From the NCBI GenBank assembly GCA_963921935.1, contig OY998175.1, positions 149,845,309 to 149,909,308 of the forward strand: a DNA stretch of 64,000 bases. Direction: 5' to 3'. How positions within the stretch are numbered: the first letter of the stretch is position 1; each line of letters starts with the position of its first letter. The notes under the pieces were generated by a model. That model worked only from the letters and a program-made list of their open reading frames with translations, was not told the origin of the DNA and did no database searches. This document shows, piece by piece, positions 11,075-21,095 of the stretch. The translations under genes and the position numbers were made by a program. Source of the stretch: Galeruca laticollis (lineage: Eukaryota > Arthropoda > Insecta > Coleoptera > Chrysomelidae).

Positions 11075-11749
11075 GGTTGCGTTCTTACCGTTTTCTACAA
11101 CTATTAATAATTACATTTATTAACATTCATTGGTTTCATATATATAAGCAGGATGATTATTTATTACAGTTATTTATTACTATTCCTCAAAAAAAACTAA
11201 TACTTTTATTTTCCCTATGATAACGTTGTATTTTCGGTTTTATCCTTAGCTTATATTTTTTTCTTTTCTCAATTGACTGAACTGTACAATCTTTTAGGAC
11301 GGTCAATTGAGTCCCCTGTGTAAGATCATTTTTTTTTGAATTTCTAATTGGTTACTACAATGTAACTTATGTGTTCACCTTGTAGTTATTGCAATTAAAA
11401 TATTTCTTTTAATCATACTTCGGTTGACCTTGTAATGGTGCAACACAGCAAAATTTTTAATATGATTACCTGCTATGACCTTGCATTTGTCGGTGTGTAA
11501 TGGAGTTTCTTTCCGTGTTTTATTTTGTCTTGGTCGACAATAATTACTTGTTTATTGTTTTACTTATAGTTAATAAATCTGTGTTTGTCTTAATTCTAGT
11601 GTACTTATTATGTATTTTATAACTTATTGTTTATGAGTGCTTGTGTATATCTATATGTATTACTGTTTCATAAAATTTTATTTCTTCTTAAAGCAAAATT
11701 TGACTTTCGTGTGAGATCGGTGTGTGTGAGTGACCTGTGTTTTTGGCGG
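11075..11749 (-). other. Noncoding interval between pol and env
   Basis: About 675 bases with no reading frame of note in the sense direction. In env-bearing gypsy elements this region carries the splice acceptor for env RNA. I did not identify the site with confidence. Confidence 0.4.
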
Positions 11750-14700
11750 TTAAATTTGTCGTCTGTGTGTATATTTCCGCCTGGTTTTGTGTGGTGTGTG
11801 ATAGCGTTTGGTTAGTTCCGTCTTTTTCCTGTATAGTTTTGACGCCTGTGCCCATGTTATATTAATGTAGCTAGGTGCACTCGGAATTCGATTTCTTATC
11901 CTGGCTGATCTTCGAATTTCCGGTGGGGGTCTTAGTGAGACGGGGAGCCTTCCGCTCGGCTTATCTTTTAGTGGTTTTGTGCGGGGTACTGTCTTATCGC
12001 TGTGTGGTTGTGTTGACCATAATGGTAAGGCTGCCAACTTCCCTATGTTTAAATCGTTGCTGGTTTCTTCTTGTTGCTCTTCCTGTTCGTGTGTTGTGTT
12101 CTCCTCATTCTGGGTCGTTGTCGTCTCTAAAATTTCGTGTTGATCGTCGTCCAGCTTGCCGTAGTATGTTTTTAATCTATTAACGTGAACAACTTGTATC
12201 TTCTTTCCTTTGTTGGACGCTATTTGGTAGGTGACTGGTCCTACTTGGTCTTTTATTTCGAATGGTCCTATCCATCGGTTTTGAAGTTTTTTTGATAATC
12301 CTGTTGTGTTACTTATGTCTAGAAGGTAAACTAGGTCTCCTGGTTTAAACTCTCTTAGGGTGGTTTTTTCATTGTATCTGTTTATCCGTTCGTCTTTTGC
12401 CTTTTCTGTGTTCTCTAGTACTCTTGTGTATATTTGGTTAAGTCTCGTCTCTAGTTCTGACACGTAGTTATCGTCTAAGTTGTATTTTAGTCTTCTTGGT
12501 TTGATGAATTTGTCGAATGGTAGTGCTTGATCTTTCCCATGTAGTAGAAAATACGGGCTGTACCCTGTTGATGTATGTATACTTCCTCGATATGCCATTA
12601 GTACATATGGTATCCAACTATCCCAATCTCGTTGATTTGGGGCTATGTAATGCGCTAGCATATCTTTTATTACTCTGTGTAATCTTTCTATTTGACCATT
12701 GGTTGTTGGTGCGTAGCTCGCTGTGTGTATTCTTTTTATGTTGAGTAGTTTGCATGTCTCTCTCATTAGTTCTGACATGAAGTTTGTTCCTCTATCTGTT
12801 AACAGTTTCTGGGGTGTTCCGTGTCTGCATATTATTTGTTCTACAAAAACTCTTGCTACCGTATCTGCTTTCTGGTCTGGTATCGGAATTGCTTCGCAGT
12901 ATTTCGTAAAATGATCTTGAAATGTTAGAAGGTACTTGTTCCCTTTGTTTGACGTGGGTAGCGGGCCTACTATGTCCATTGACGTTATTTCCCACGGTTC
13001 TGTGACTTTTGTAAATCTTTGTAGTGGTGCCTTTTTAAAGTGTGGTGAGGTCTTTCGTCTGTTGCATGCGTCGCAGCGTTTACAGTAATTTATTATGTCC
13101 GTTCTCATCGTTGGCCAGAAGCAACGCCTTTTTATTGCCAATAACGTTTTTTGTTGTCCTTGGTGACAATATATGGGTGAGTCGTGAAAGTCTTCTATAA
13201 CTTTGGTGATATATTTCCTGGGTATAACTAGTTGGTCCTTGTTGTCCTCTTGATCTTGTCTGTATAGGAGTCCTTCTTTGTCGAGGTAATATTTTTGTTT
13301 TGTTTCGTCCTCTTGGTTTAACTGTTGTACTGTGCTAATGCAGAAATCGTCGTGTTTTTGTTCTTTCTTCAATAATTCTTTGTCCCACAGTGGTTCCCAT
13401 TCTTCTTCTTCCTTGATTATTTGGATTTTTCCTGTGTTTTTTGTTGGTGTCGGTTTCAGTATGCTTACTTTGGTGGTTGACCCGTAGAATGTGAATTGTA
13501 TCATCTTTGTGATTTCGTGCCAGCTTAATCCTGGAATTTGTTCTTGACTAGCTATGAAGGTTATGCGTTTTTCCGCGTTCTCTTCGCATTGTTTTTTTAG
13601 CTTTTGGATAATATTCCACATTATTTCATATGATGTTTCTTCTTTGACTGATGTCCTATTTAATGCTACGTAGAATTTCGTGTCTAATGTGTCCCATTCT
13701 TTGACCGATTCTATTTGTTCCTGTGAGATGTCCGGTAAAGTGTATATGTTTTCTATCTTTTTAATTAGTGATTCCTGATTAGGTCTGTTTTTTGCTAGTA
13801 GGAGGGCTATTGATTCTTCTTCTTGGATGTAGTCTAGATTTCCTTCTTTCCAGTTTATTGTGTCCTTTCCTGGTAGGTCGTTTTCTGCAATATACTGTAA
13901 GTAGTCTTCGTATGTGGTTTCTATGTAGTTGCATGTTTTGTCGTACATTCTGCTTAGTGCGTCCGCGTTTCCATGTCTTCCTTTTATCTCATGTTTTAGG
14001 ATCCCTATTGTGTGAACCTCCGTTAGTGCTGGTATGGTCAAACTGTCCTCCGTGTATATGTCTGTGCTGGTTCTTGTGCATTCTGTTCCTTCTCTGCTAT
14101 TCCTGATGTCTTCGGTTGTTTCGTTTTTTCCGTTTTCTTTCTTCGAGTCTGGGTCTGTGCGCCCTTTTCCGTTCATTATTGGTTTTTGGTTTGTGTGTGT
14201 AGTTTCTCTTCCTACGGTTATGTCCGTGCTTGTAGTTTCCTTTATTTTTCCTACATCTTTATTTAGGTCTACTTCTGGTTTGGTTATTTCTTGTCTGTAC
14301 ATTGATTCCACTGTTTTTAGCCATTTCTGCCATGCTTCTTTCTCCCTCGCGTTTTCTTGATCCCTTGTTGCCGTTATTTTTCCGTATGCCTCTGTCCGCC
14401 TTTGTCTATAATTATTCAGCAAATCTCTGATTTGTCTTGGGTTCATTAGTGGTATTTTACTTCCCCATATTTCTAATGTTGGTTTTCCTCTGTATGAAAT
14501 AGTTGCCTCGTGTTCTTCTAGGAAATCTCTTCCTAATAGTACTGCTGTGTCTCCCATTATACCATCATCGGCTGCAATTACTTCCGTGTGAATATTATAA
14601 TCCATTTCTGTTGTTGCTATGGCTATTTGTGTTGATCCGTATAAGTGGATTGTGTGTCCCGTTATGCCTTTTAAGGTTAATTGGTCTGTGATCCGTGTGT

Positions 14701-15115
14701 CTAATTCGTTGTCTGCTACTATGGATTCACTTATTAGTGAGTATGCTCCGCCTGTGTCTATCATACAAGGTTCGGTTTTACCGTTTATTCTTAGGAGTAC
14801 TATATACGGGGGTTCTCCGCTTTTACTTATCGTCGGTCCGTTATGATGCATTGTTTTTATCTGGTTTTTCTTGTCTTCTTCTTTGTTACCATTTTGTGTT
14901 GCCTGTTGATTCCAGTTTTTTTCTGTGTGAGTCCAGTTTTTTCCCCTAGTTTCAGATTGACCACTTGTTTGGGGAATAACGGTGGTCCTTGTTAGTTTAA
15001 ATGTTTTCTTCCGTCTTCCTTGTTTATGTGTCCTCTCTCTGTGGACTGTCCTCTTCTGTTCTCTTCTCTTTGGAGCCTTTGTTTCTCGTTTGCATGTGGT
15101 GCTTCTCTGTTCCAA
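11750..15115 (-). CDS. pol: Pol polyprotein: protease, RNase H tail, integrase; RT and RNase H core absent
   Basis: One open frame; coordinates start at the first Met, but translation is expected to enter by -1 frameshift from gag at 14995-15001. Aspartic protease: MIDTGGAYSLI (active D at residue 120) and AVLLGRDFLEEH (191-202). Residues ~270-365 are charged, low-complexity sequence. Then comes HEIKGRHGNADALSRM (375-390), the usual last lines of gypsy RNase H. No RT palm (no YxDD) lies between. Integrase: zinc motif H644, H651, C681, C684; catalytic D714, D774, E810 (35 residues between the last two); then WIGPFEIKDQVGPVTYQI, a GPY/F-type module (~948-964), and a basic tail. The usual ~400-500 residue RT-RNase H block is missing without loss of frame. 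Confidence 0.88.
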   Translation of the reverse strand: MEQRSTTCKRETKAPKRREQKRTVHRERTHKQGRRKKTFKLTRTTVIPQTSGQSETRGKNWTHTEKNWNQQATQNGNKEEDKKNQIKTMHHNGPTISKSGEPPYIVLLRINGKTEPCMIDTGGAYSLISESIVADNELDTRITDQLTLKGITGHTIHLYGSTQIAIATTEMDYNIHTEVIAADDGIMGDTAVLLGRDFLEEHEATISYRGKPTLEIWGSKIPLMNPRQIRDLLNNYRQRRTEAYGKITATRDQENAREKEAWQKWLKTVESMYRQEITKPEVDLNKDVGKIKETTSTDITVGRETTHTNQKPIMNGKGRTDPDSKKENGKNETTEDIRNSREGTECTRTSTDIYTEDSLTIPALTEVHTIGILKHEIKGRHGNADALSRMYDKTCNYIETTYEDYLQYIAENDLPGKDTINWKEGNLDYIQEEESIALLLAKNRPNQESLIKKIENIYTLPDISQEQIESVKEWDTLDTKFYVALNRTSVKEETSYEIMWNIIQKLKKQCEENAEKRITFIASQEQIPGLSWHEITKMIQFTFYGSTTKVSILKPTPTKNTGKIQIIKEEEEWEPLWDKELLKKEQKHDDFCISTVQQLNQEDETKQKYYLDKEGLLYRQDQEDNKDQLVIPRKYITKVIEDFHDSPIYCHQGQQKTLLAIKRRCFWPTMRTDIINYCKRCDACNRRKTSPHFKKAPLQRFTKVTEPWEITSMDIVGPLPTSNKGNKYLLTFQDHFTKYCEAIPIPDQKADTVARVFVEQIICRHGTPQKLLTDRGTNFMSELMRETCKLLNIKRIHTASYAPTTNGQIERLHRVIKDMLAHYIAPNQRDWDSWIPYVLMAYRGSIHTSTGYSPYFLLHGKDQALPFDKFIKPRRLKYNLDDNYVSELETRLNQIYTRVLENTEKAKDERINRYNEKTTLREFKPGDLVYLLDISNTTGLSKKLQNRWIGPFEIKDQVGPVTYQIASNKGKKIQVVHVNRLKTYYGKLDDDQHEILETTTTQNEENTTHEQEEQQEETSNDLNIGKLAALPLWSTQPHSDKTVPRTKPLKDKPSGRLPVSLRPPPEIRRSARIRNRIPSAPSYINITWAQASKLYRKKTELTKRYHTPHKTRRKYTHRRQI
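14941..15001 (-). promoter_or_regulatory. -1 ribosomal frameshift signal: slippery site plus predicted H-type pseudoknot
   Basis: Sense U-UUA-AAC at 15001-14995 is in the gag frame, with its last codon directly before the gag stop UAA (14994-14992). A -1 slip reads UUU AAA CUA, which is FKL in pol. After a 7-nt spacer, GACCAC (14987-14982) can pair with GUGGUC (14964-14959). The loop UUCCCC (14976-14971) can pair with GGGGAA (14946-14941), giving an H-type pseudoknot with loops of 5, 6 and 12 nt. Seen directly as base complementarity; no folding energy was computed. Confidence 0.75.
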
Positions 15116-16173
15116 GTCTTTTCTCTGGAATTCCTTTGTCCGCTGTATTCCCCGTAGTTATTTTGGTGCGTTGTGATTCTTCTTCCTTGATCCCATTGCT
15201 TTGTATTCCATTGTTTATTTTCTTCACTTAACATTTTCTTTCTGCAGTTCTTAGCCCAGTGGCCCTGTTTACCGCAGTAGTGGCATACATCTCTATCTGT
15301 TAATGGTTCCTTGGATTCTTTGTTTCTACAATACGCTGCCCAGTGTCCCTGTTTCCTACATATTTGGCATTTTTTCTCTATTTTTTCTTCTTCCGCTTCT
15401 CTTGTTCTGCAGTTTGATGCCCAGTGGCCTCGTCTGCCACAGTACATACATTTCGCGCTATGTCTACATTCTTCCGATTCATGTCCTGATTTGCCACATG
15501 CTGTGCAACTCCGTTGCTCATTCGTAAAAGCGACTCTGTGGCCATTATTCCTTCCGCTCACCATTGTGGCTGCCGTTTCTTGGCAACTTACTATCTCCTC
15601 TGCTTCTTCTAGTGTTAGGTCATCTTTGTGCAATATGTAGAATCCTACTTCTCTAAGCAGGTCCTTTCTTAGCCCTACTTTGAATTGGTTCATCAGTACT
15701 GCGTTGTGTTTCTTTTGAATGTTCGGTATCTGTTCTCTGTTCGTTCCTTTTATGTCTTCCTCCAATATTTTATTCCCTATGAGCCGTAATCTTGTGCAGA
15801 AAGCTGCTACATCTTCGTCGTGCCTCTGGTAGCATTGGACTAGCTGCATCCACCAGTCCGCGATCGATTTCCTTGGGACGAATTTCCTGAGTATTTTCTC
15901 CTTAAATTCAACATATGTTGCTGTGTCTAATCTTGGGTCGGCTTTGAAAAAATCGTGGGCTGCGCCTGCGAGTTTGAATTTCAGTAGTGTTAGTGTTTCT
16001 GTTTCTGACCATCCGTCGAGTTTGGCCCTTAGTTCCAATTTTTCTATATATCTGGCTGCGTCTTTTCCCGTGAAGTCTGTTAAAGTTGAGGCGATCACCC
16101 CTAGTGGTGGTGCCTGTGGTATCCTTAGTGCTGCTGGCATATTACTCGAATCCCCTGTGGACTCTGACGGCAT
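14992..16173 (-). CDS. gag: Gag nucleocapsid polyprotein, 393 aa
   Basis: Structural protein that would assemble the particle and bind genomic RNA. A Ty3/gypsy-type capsid region occupies about residues 30-200 (FTGKDAARYIEKLELRAKLD, LKFKLAGAAHDFFKADP). Four CCHC zinc knuckles follow at about 223-236, 242-255, 269-282 and 297-310, each C-x2-C-x4-H-x4-C. The tail is basic and glutamine/asparagine-rich. Four knuckles is high; one or two is common in gypsy Gag. The frame is open and ends HLN-stop on the slippery site. The 124-bp overlap with the pol frame is consistent with -1 frameshifting. Confidence 0.9.
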   Translation of the reverse strand: MPSESTGDSSNMPAALRIPQAPPLGVIASTLTDFTGKDAARYIEKLELRAKLDGWSETETLTLLKFKLAGAAHDFFKADPRLDTATYVEFKEKILRKFVPRKSIADWWMQLVQCYQRHDEDVAAFCTRLRLIGNKILEEDIKGTNREQIPNIQKKHNAVLMNQFKVGLRKDLLREVGFYILHKDDLTLEEAEEIVSCQETAATMVSGRNNGHRVAFTNEQRSCTACGKSGHESEECRHSAKCMYCGRRGHWASNCRTREAEEEKIEKKCQICRKQGHWAAYCRNKESKEPLTDRDVCHYCGKQGHWAKNCRKKMLSEENKQWNTKQWDQGRRITTHQNNYGEYSGQRNSREKTWNREAPHANEKQRLQREENRRGQSTERGHINKEDGRKHLN

Positions 16174-16946
16174 GTTGTTTTATTAGCTGGCGCGAGTGTT
16201 ACTTACCTAGATGGTTTTGAAATGGATAGTTGGGAAAATAAAGACAAATAATTATTAATATTGTAATATATAAGAATCGGTATTATTCACTTTAACTAGC
16301 CCTGAACCAAATTTAATTTAACTTATTATTTTGCGTTTAAAGCGTGAATATTTCCTAACACCTTTTCTCAAATCGTTAATGTCTAGTTCATTTAGAGAAT
16401 AGTCCGTTCGTTAGTGAAAGTATAACCAAATTTCCTGTAAAAACCTTTTATATCTCCCGGACGTGCAGCTTTCCTCCGTACTATATTTTATATTGCTATT
16501 TTTGTCTTGTGCGGAAGCTTGTTGCTGACTTTGCGGATTCCTCACCTGTATATTTGCTGTTTTTCATCCGTTGTCTAAATGTTTATGTATTAAAATAGAT
16601 TTGGATTCAACGTTCGTTTGTAATAAATAGAATAACTGAGTAAGCAGATATATCTGATTGAAATTATATCACTTTGGTTATATATTAGTTTTGATTAGAC
16701 CTATGTCGCAATATTTATTTTATGATATGAATATGAAATTAAAAATAACGTATGTATCAAATGTAAATTATGTAGGTGAAATTTACACGGCCTTAATTAA
16801 TGAATTGAATGTAACTATCTCCTCCTACCTTTTGGGCTTCTACGATGCCTGAAATGGGTAGTTTAATTGGGATAGAGAAGAAAAAAAAAAGGATTATTGC
16901 CAGGACTTCCCCTCTTGTTAACCTCTGCTGTACGGACTCAGTATCT
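16174..16946 (-). other. 5' leader of the provirus
   Basis: About 770 bases between the primer site and gag, AT-rich and without a coding frame. By position it would hold the packaging signal and splice donor. No specific element was recognised. Confidence 0.5.
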
Positions 16947-16964
16947 GGAGCACCGCTGTCACCA
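16947..16964 (-). promoter_or_regulatory. Primer-binding site candidate
   Basis: Sense TGGTGACAGCGGTGCTCC begins one base after the 5' LTR end TTATTAGA. It starts with TGG, complementary to the CCA end of a tRNA. I could not assign the tRNA. The first nine bases recur inside the LTR and several times in the longer 3' LTR, which makes the exact LTR/PBS border less certain. Confidence 0.5.
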
Positions 16965-16965
16965 C

Positions 16966-18547
16966 TCTAATAAATGGGTATTTTCTTTTTCGTTCTTCTG
17001 GTGAAGCCGTGATAAACTCAGCCGATGTTGCTGAGTATCCCAGGCTATCTCCAATCTAATAAACACCACTATGTAGCTACCAAAAATATTAATCGCTGTC
17101 ACCAGTGTAATAACTTGTATTGTATCGAATCGGTATTATCCTATAGTTCCTAGTAGTATCCTATATCTGGGGTAATGTATATAGTAGTTCTCTGTTACCA
17201 GTGTAGTAACTCTATCTATCGTCTCTTTTTTCTCTAACTGTACAGCTGCTGTCACCAGTGCCTGATGGCACAAAAAAAATTATAGAACCCGGGATTCTCC
17301 CTGCGGAATTTCCTCGAGGAAGGGGGGGTTGTTCCGGGCTCGAGCGGTCGAAGACGTCGTGGGGCCCCTTGGGCTTATACAGTGTGCCAAGCCCGAGTTC
17401 GTAGTGCAGGGTTAGCTGGTCCGACCTATTTGACGGGTATGGGGTGGTGAGGATTGAGATAATTGAAAGGTTAGAGCATATGATAACAATATATTACAAA
17501 AAAAAACAAAACTGTGTCAAATAACCTCCGAAAGTAAACTAGTATTAGCGGTACCTGAACTATGATCTCTATTTCTAGTATAAACGTCTACCAAACTCTA
17601 TGATCTAGGATTTAACTAAAATTCTCAAGTGTACAATATAAAATATCTCTGAAATGGTTTTAACTTATGGATCTCCAGTGCAACGGAGAATATCAATATG
17701 TTTGACTAAAATCCCTAGTGTAACGTAAATAACTCTAAAAAAGATTACATATAGTGGAAAAGATCTCTAAAGTCGAATTAGGTATAGTATCGAGCCAAAT
17801 GTAGTTATATCTACGTAGTTTGATTAACTAATTAGATGATAAGGAGATAATATGCACAAAAAAAAATCTCTGAATATAACTAGATAAAATGCCCCTATAC
17901 TCTTGGGCCTTAGCGGTAGATGAAGGGCGCTGATGTATAAGAACACTCGATATGACTGAACACCTTGTAGAGTCCCTTAACTTTCTTGGGTTACCCGATT
18001 TAGTCAAAGAAAAAAAATATAATAACACAAACCAATATTCAATATAATAAATGAATTTGAACTTTTAAAAACTTACGTTTTGAAAATCCCACAGGTCACA
18101 TAAATATTCACACTATTACTTTTTGAGGGTGAGGGTCCGTCAAGACTCAGACTTGCCTCACCAGGGGAGAGATAATACCTATCTCACCGACTGACTGACG
18201 GACTGACTGTCCCTTTTCCTAATATTTTTTCCATATTTATTTCCGTAATTCACCTTCAATGAAGGTTAATTATTCATATTTGTTCTATTTCGTGGTTTAC
18301 CAAACTGACCTGTACGTGATATCTAATATTGTGTTAACCTTTGTTTTGTTTGTATATTTTCCTTTGGTTGAGGTCGATAATTAATAACTATTTTGAATTA
18401 AAAAACGAAATTCTATAGTGTTAGCCTTGTTTTGTTTAAATGTTTTAATTTATTTGAGGTCGGTAAATTTGATAACGATTTTGAATTAGAAGAAATTATC
18501 TATATAGGGTGTTTTTAGAACTTGTGTCATATCTCGTGTTTATTACA
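16966..18547 (-). repeat. 5' LTR
   Basis: Sense TGTAATAAACACG at 18547 to TTTATTAGA at 16966, followed by one base and the primer site. Apart from a few point differences and homopolymer lengths (for example at 17047, 17935 and 18285, and in the G-run near 17321) it equals the 3' LTR from 7350 on. Internal degenerate sub-repeats (sense TTACACTGGTGACAGCG and variants) lie near its 3' end. Confidence 0.8.
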
Positions 18548-18551
18548 CATG

Positions 18552-20480
18552 TGATCTCTCCTTTTTCCGAAATTCTTATTCAACATCTTCATTCTCTTCT
18601 TCAGAATGTGTGCTGATAATACATATGTTAACAATTTTATAAATTATGCCTTCAACAAGCTTTTGTGCCTCAGTGTACTAAAAAATATAGATAACCACCA
18701 GCCAGATGACTATGAAGATAATAACGGAAATCACACATCAGTTGCCGATTTGTGTGAAAATTTTAATGAGAAACTGTCCAGAATAGTAAAAAATGGTACT
18801 AACCTCGCCAATAAGACAACTGAGGTTAGATCCAAAATCTCTGATGTGACCAATGGAGTGAAACCACTAAGTACTAAATCAATATCAACCAGAGTTAAAA
18901 AATCTAGTAATAATTTTTCGGTGACCAAAAAAAATGGCATTGCCTCCAACAAGTGTCAAAATTACCCCGATGTTTTGCAGTCAAATTCAAAATTGGAAGA
19001 GAATGAAGACGTAGAAAAAAATAATGGTTCAGGAGTCGATGAGGTCGTAGTAACTGAGGAATCAATAAACATCAATTCCCTTCCTAAAAATAATCCTAGC
19101 GTTAACAACTTCTCTTCAAACATTTCATTTTCGATTAAAGATTTTCAGGAAGGGGATGAAACTCAACAAGAACAAAAAGACACGTCTAAAAATGTTGTAG
19201 ATAACAAGGAATATATTAACAAAGTGAACCAGACCAATGATCTATCGACATCAACCAAACTCTCCAAAACCGCAATATCTACATCCAATTCAATAGCAAA
19301 CAACATCAATTCAAATTCTTTATCACGCCGATGAAGTGAGAAAGACAATAATAGAATCCGAGATTATTCGAACAATGATAGTAGTTTTGAAAGAGCTCTT
19401 AACAATATCTCCACAATCAGATCCATAAAGGGTATTCCCCAAGAATCTTTGGATCTCAAATGCCTCAAAAATATTGGTAACACATGTTTCATGAATATTA
19501 TTCTCCAATGCCTATCAAACACAAGGTGGCTATTAGAATATCTAAAGAAAGACGCATGCATAAGAGATATTAACATAAACATATTTAGCATGAAAGGAGC
19601 ACTAATTAAAGCATTTGCTGAAGTTATTCAAGAGCTTTGGTCTGAAGACGGTTCAGACAGAGTGGTTAATACAGTATCATTGAAAAGTCAGATTCAGCGA
19701 TTTAGTTCAAAGTTCATGGGATACACTCAACATGATGCACAGGAGTTTCTTCGTTACCTGTTAGCAGGACTTCACGAAGATGTCAACAAGGTATATGAAA
19801 AACCAAAGCCCATATTAACAGAAATTGATGACAAACTTAGTGACATTGAGAAAGCACAAGAATCTTGGTTGAGATATCCGAGAATGGACAACTCCAAGAT
19901 TGTGGATAACTTGGTCGGTCAATTAAAATGAACAATCAAGGGCATACACTGTGGTCACTGTTCAGTTACCTACGATCCCTTTTGGGATTCATCTCTTTCG
20001 ATACCCAAAGAACAGGTCAATTATGACTTTTACTATGTTTAGATTTGTTTACAAGAGAAGAAACACTCGACGGTGATGAGAAACCAACATGTTCGAAATG
20101 TAAGAAACGAAGACGATGCACTAAATCAATAATTCATAAATTTCCGAAAATATTGGTTATTCACCTGAAGCGCTTTTCGCAAACAGAAATATTGAGTGGA
20201 AAACTTAATGTTGCAATAGATTTTCCAATAGAAGGGCTTGATATGAGCCATTACGCGGCTGATAATATGGCACATTGTATGTACAACCTCTACGCTATAT
20301 CAAATCACTGTGGAACCACTTATAATGGTCACTACACAGCATATTGCCGACATCCCTACACGGGACAGTGACACGAATATAACGATTCGAGGGTGCTATT
20401 AATATCTTTAGTCAGTGGAGAGGCATATGTTCTCTTCTATAAACAAGATGACAAAAAATTTAATAATTTTTTTTATTAGT
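18552..20480 (+). pseudogene. USP2-like ubiquitin carboxyl-terminal hydrolase, intronless retro-pseudogene
   Basis: The parent would be a cysteine protease that removes ubiquitin. A ~240-residue Ser/Asn-rich N-terminal region (from 18606) precedes the catalytic domain. The Cys box is intact (LKNIGNTCFMNIILQCL, 19464-19514), as are the GYTQHDAQEFLRYLL block, two CxxC zinc pairs (CGHC; CSKC), and the His box (GTTYNGHYTAYC, 20311-20346). Stops occur at 19332, 19929 and 20369 (the last in place of Trp). A frameshift lies near 20030. No intron interrupts ~1.8 kb of domain, so it is probably a reverse-transcribed copy. It begins immediately at the provirus target site; its true 5' part is not seen on the other side of the provirus. 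Confidence 0.8.
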
Positions 20481-20566
20481 TTTTAAATTGTATGTGTTCA
20501 TTGTGAACCAATGTTTTATTTGGATTGTTCTGCAAAATTTATTTATATGCCCATATAAAAAAATAT

Positions 20567-21095
20567 TAAGGTATTATTCGAAAAGGGTCAAGTCAAGTTA
20601 CTTAATAATAGAAACTACGTTTTAAAAATTAGTTAGAGAAGTAGTTTGTATGAAATGTGTTTCCAGTCGTATTCATTGTAGAATGATATGATTCAGATGA
20701 TTTAAAATGGCATAGGATATGCTCATGTGGGTTTCAGTGGTTTGAAACCGATTAATAAACGAGACAGATCAATTTTTGGTAGTATAAAATTACACGATGT
20801 AGATTTTGCGAACCATGTGTAAAAGGATAAATTACTGGGTATCCAATTGATCCGCTTACTAGAAGTAAAGGGTTATTAGAGTTAATGCACGCAGACCTGT
20901 GTGGCTCCATTACACCACAAGCAATCGATGGCACTAGATATTTTCAGATGATTTTTCCAATTTAACTACAGTTTATATGTTGAGAAATAAGTCAGAAGTT
21001 TATGAGAGGTTCTAAGAATATATTAATATCCTGGAAGCTGAATTTACGTGTAAGATCTCAAAGCTTAGAAGTGATAATGGAGGTGAGTATGTTTC
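20567..21095 (+). pseudogene. Ty1/copia integrase region, right half of the split element
   Basis: KVLFEKGQVKLLNNRNYVLKI (20567-20629) is what should follow KKLEICNF in Copia pol, which ends at 3967. Pre-integrase finger traces (GFSGLKPINKRDR, FCEPCVKGKITGYPIDPL) and the integrase core follow: D in ELMHADLCGS and D in KLRSDNGGEYVS at about 21060. Reading needs several frame changes and contains stops. Homology ends near 21095, so RT and RNase H of this element are not in the window. Confidence 0.75.

Larger units (their letters stand above)
7199..18547 (-). mobile_element. Ty3/gypsy errantivirus-like provirus, about 11.35 kb, reverse transcriptase deleted
   Basis: A complete-looking LTR element in minus orientation: 5' LTR (16966-18547), primer site, gag, pol in the -1 frame, env, polypurine tract, 3' LTR (7199-8933). 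Flanking CATG at 7195-7198 and 18548-18551 fits a 4-bp target duplication. Gag, protease, integrase and env are open, but no RT or RNase H core exists in pol. By eye the shared LTR sequence shows about three substitutions and two homopolymer length changes over ~1.58 kb, so insertion was recent. It must have been copied by a polymerase supplied in trans, or the deletion happened at this site afterwards. Confidence 0.88.

Noticed and set aside
12792..14106. RT or RNase H hidden in another frame of pol
   Set aside because: The minus strand here is one continuous pol frame encoding tether and integrase. Alternative frames show no YxDD or RT blocks.
9070..15640. Many plus-strand ORFs of 60-109 codons across the provirus
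   Set aside because: They are antisense shadows of gag, pol and env: hydrophobic or Cys/Ser/Leu-rich translations with no domain and no consistent starts.
18552..20480. A functional deubiquitinase
   Set aside because: Three in-frame stops and one frameshift interrupt the catalytic reading despite intact Cys and His boxes.
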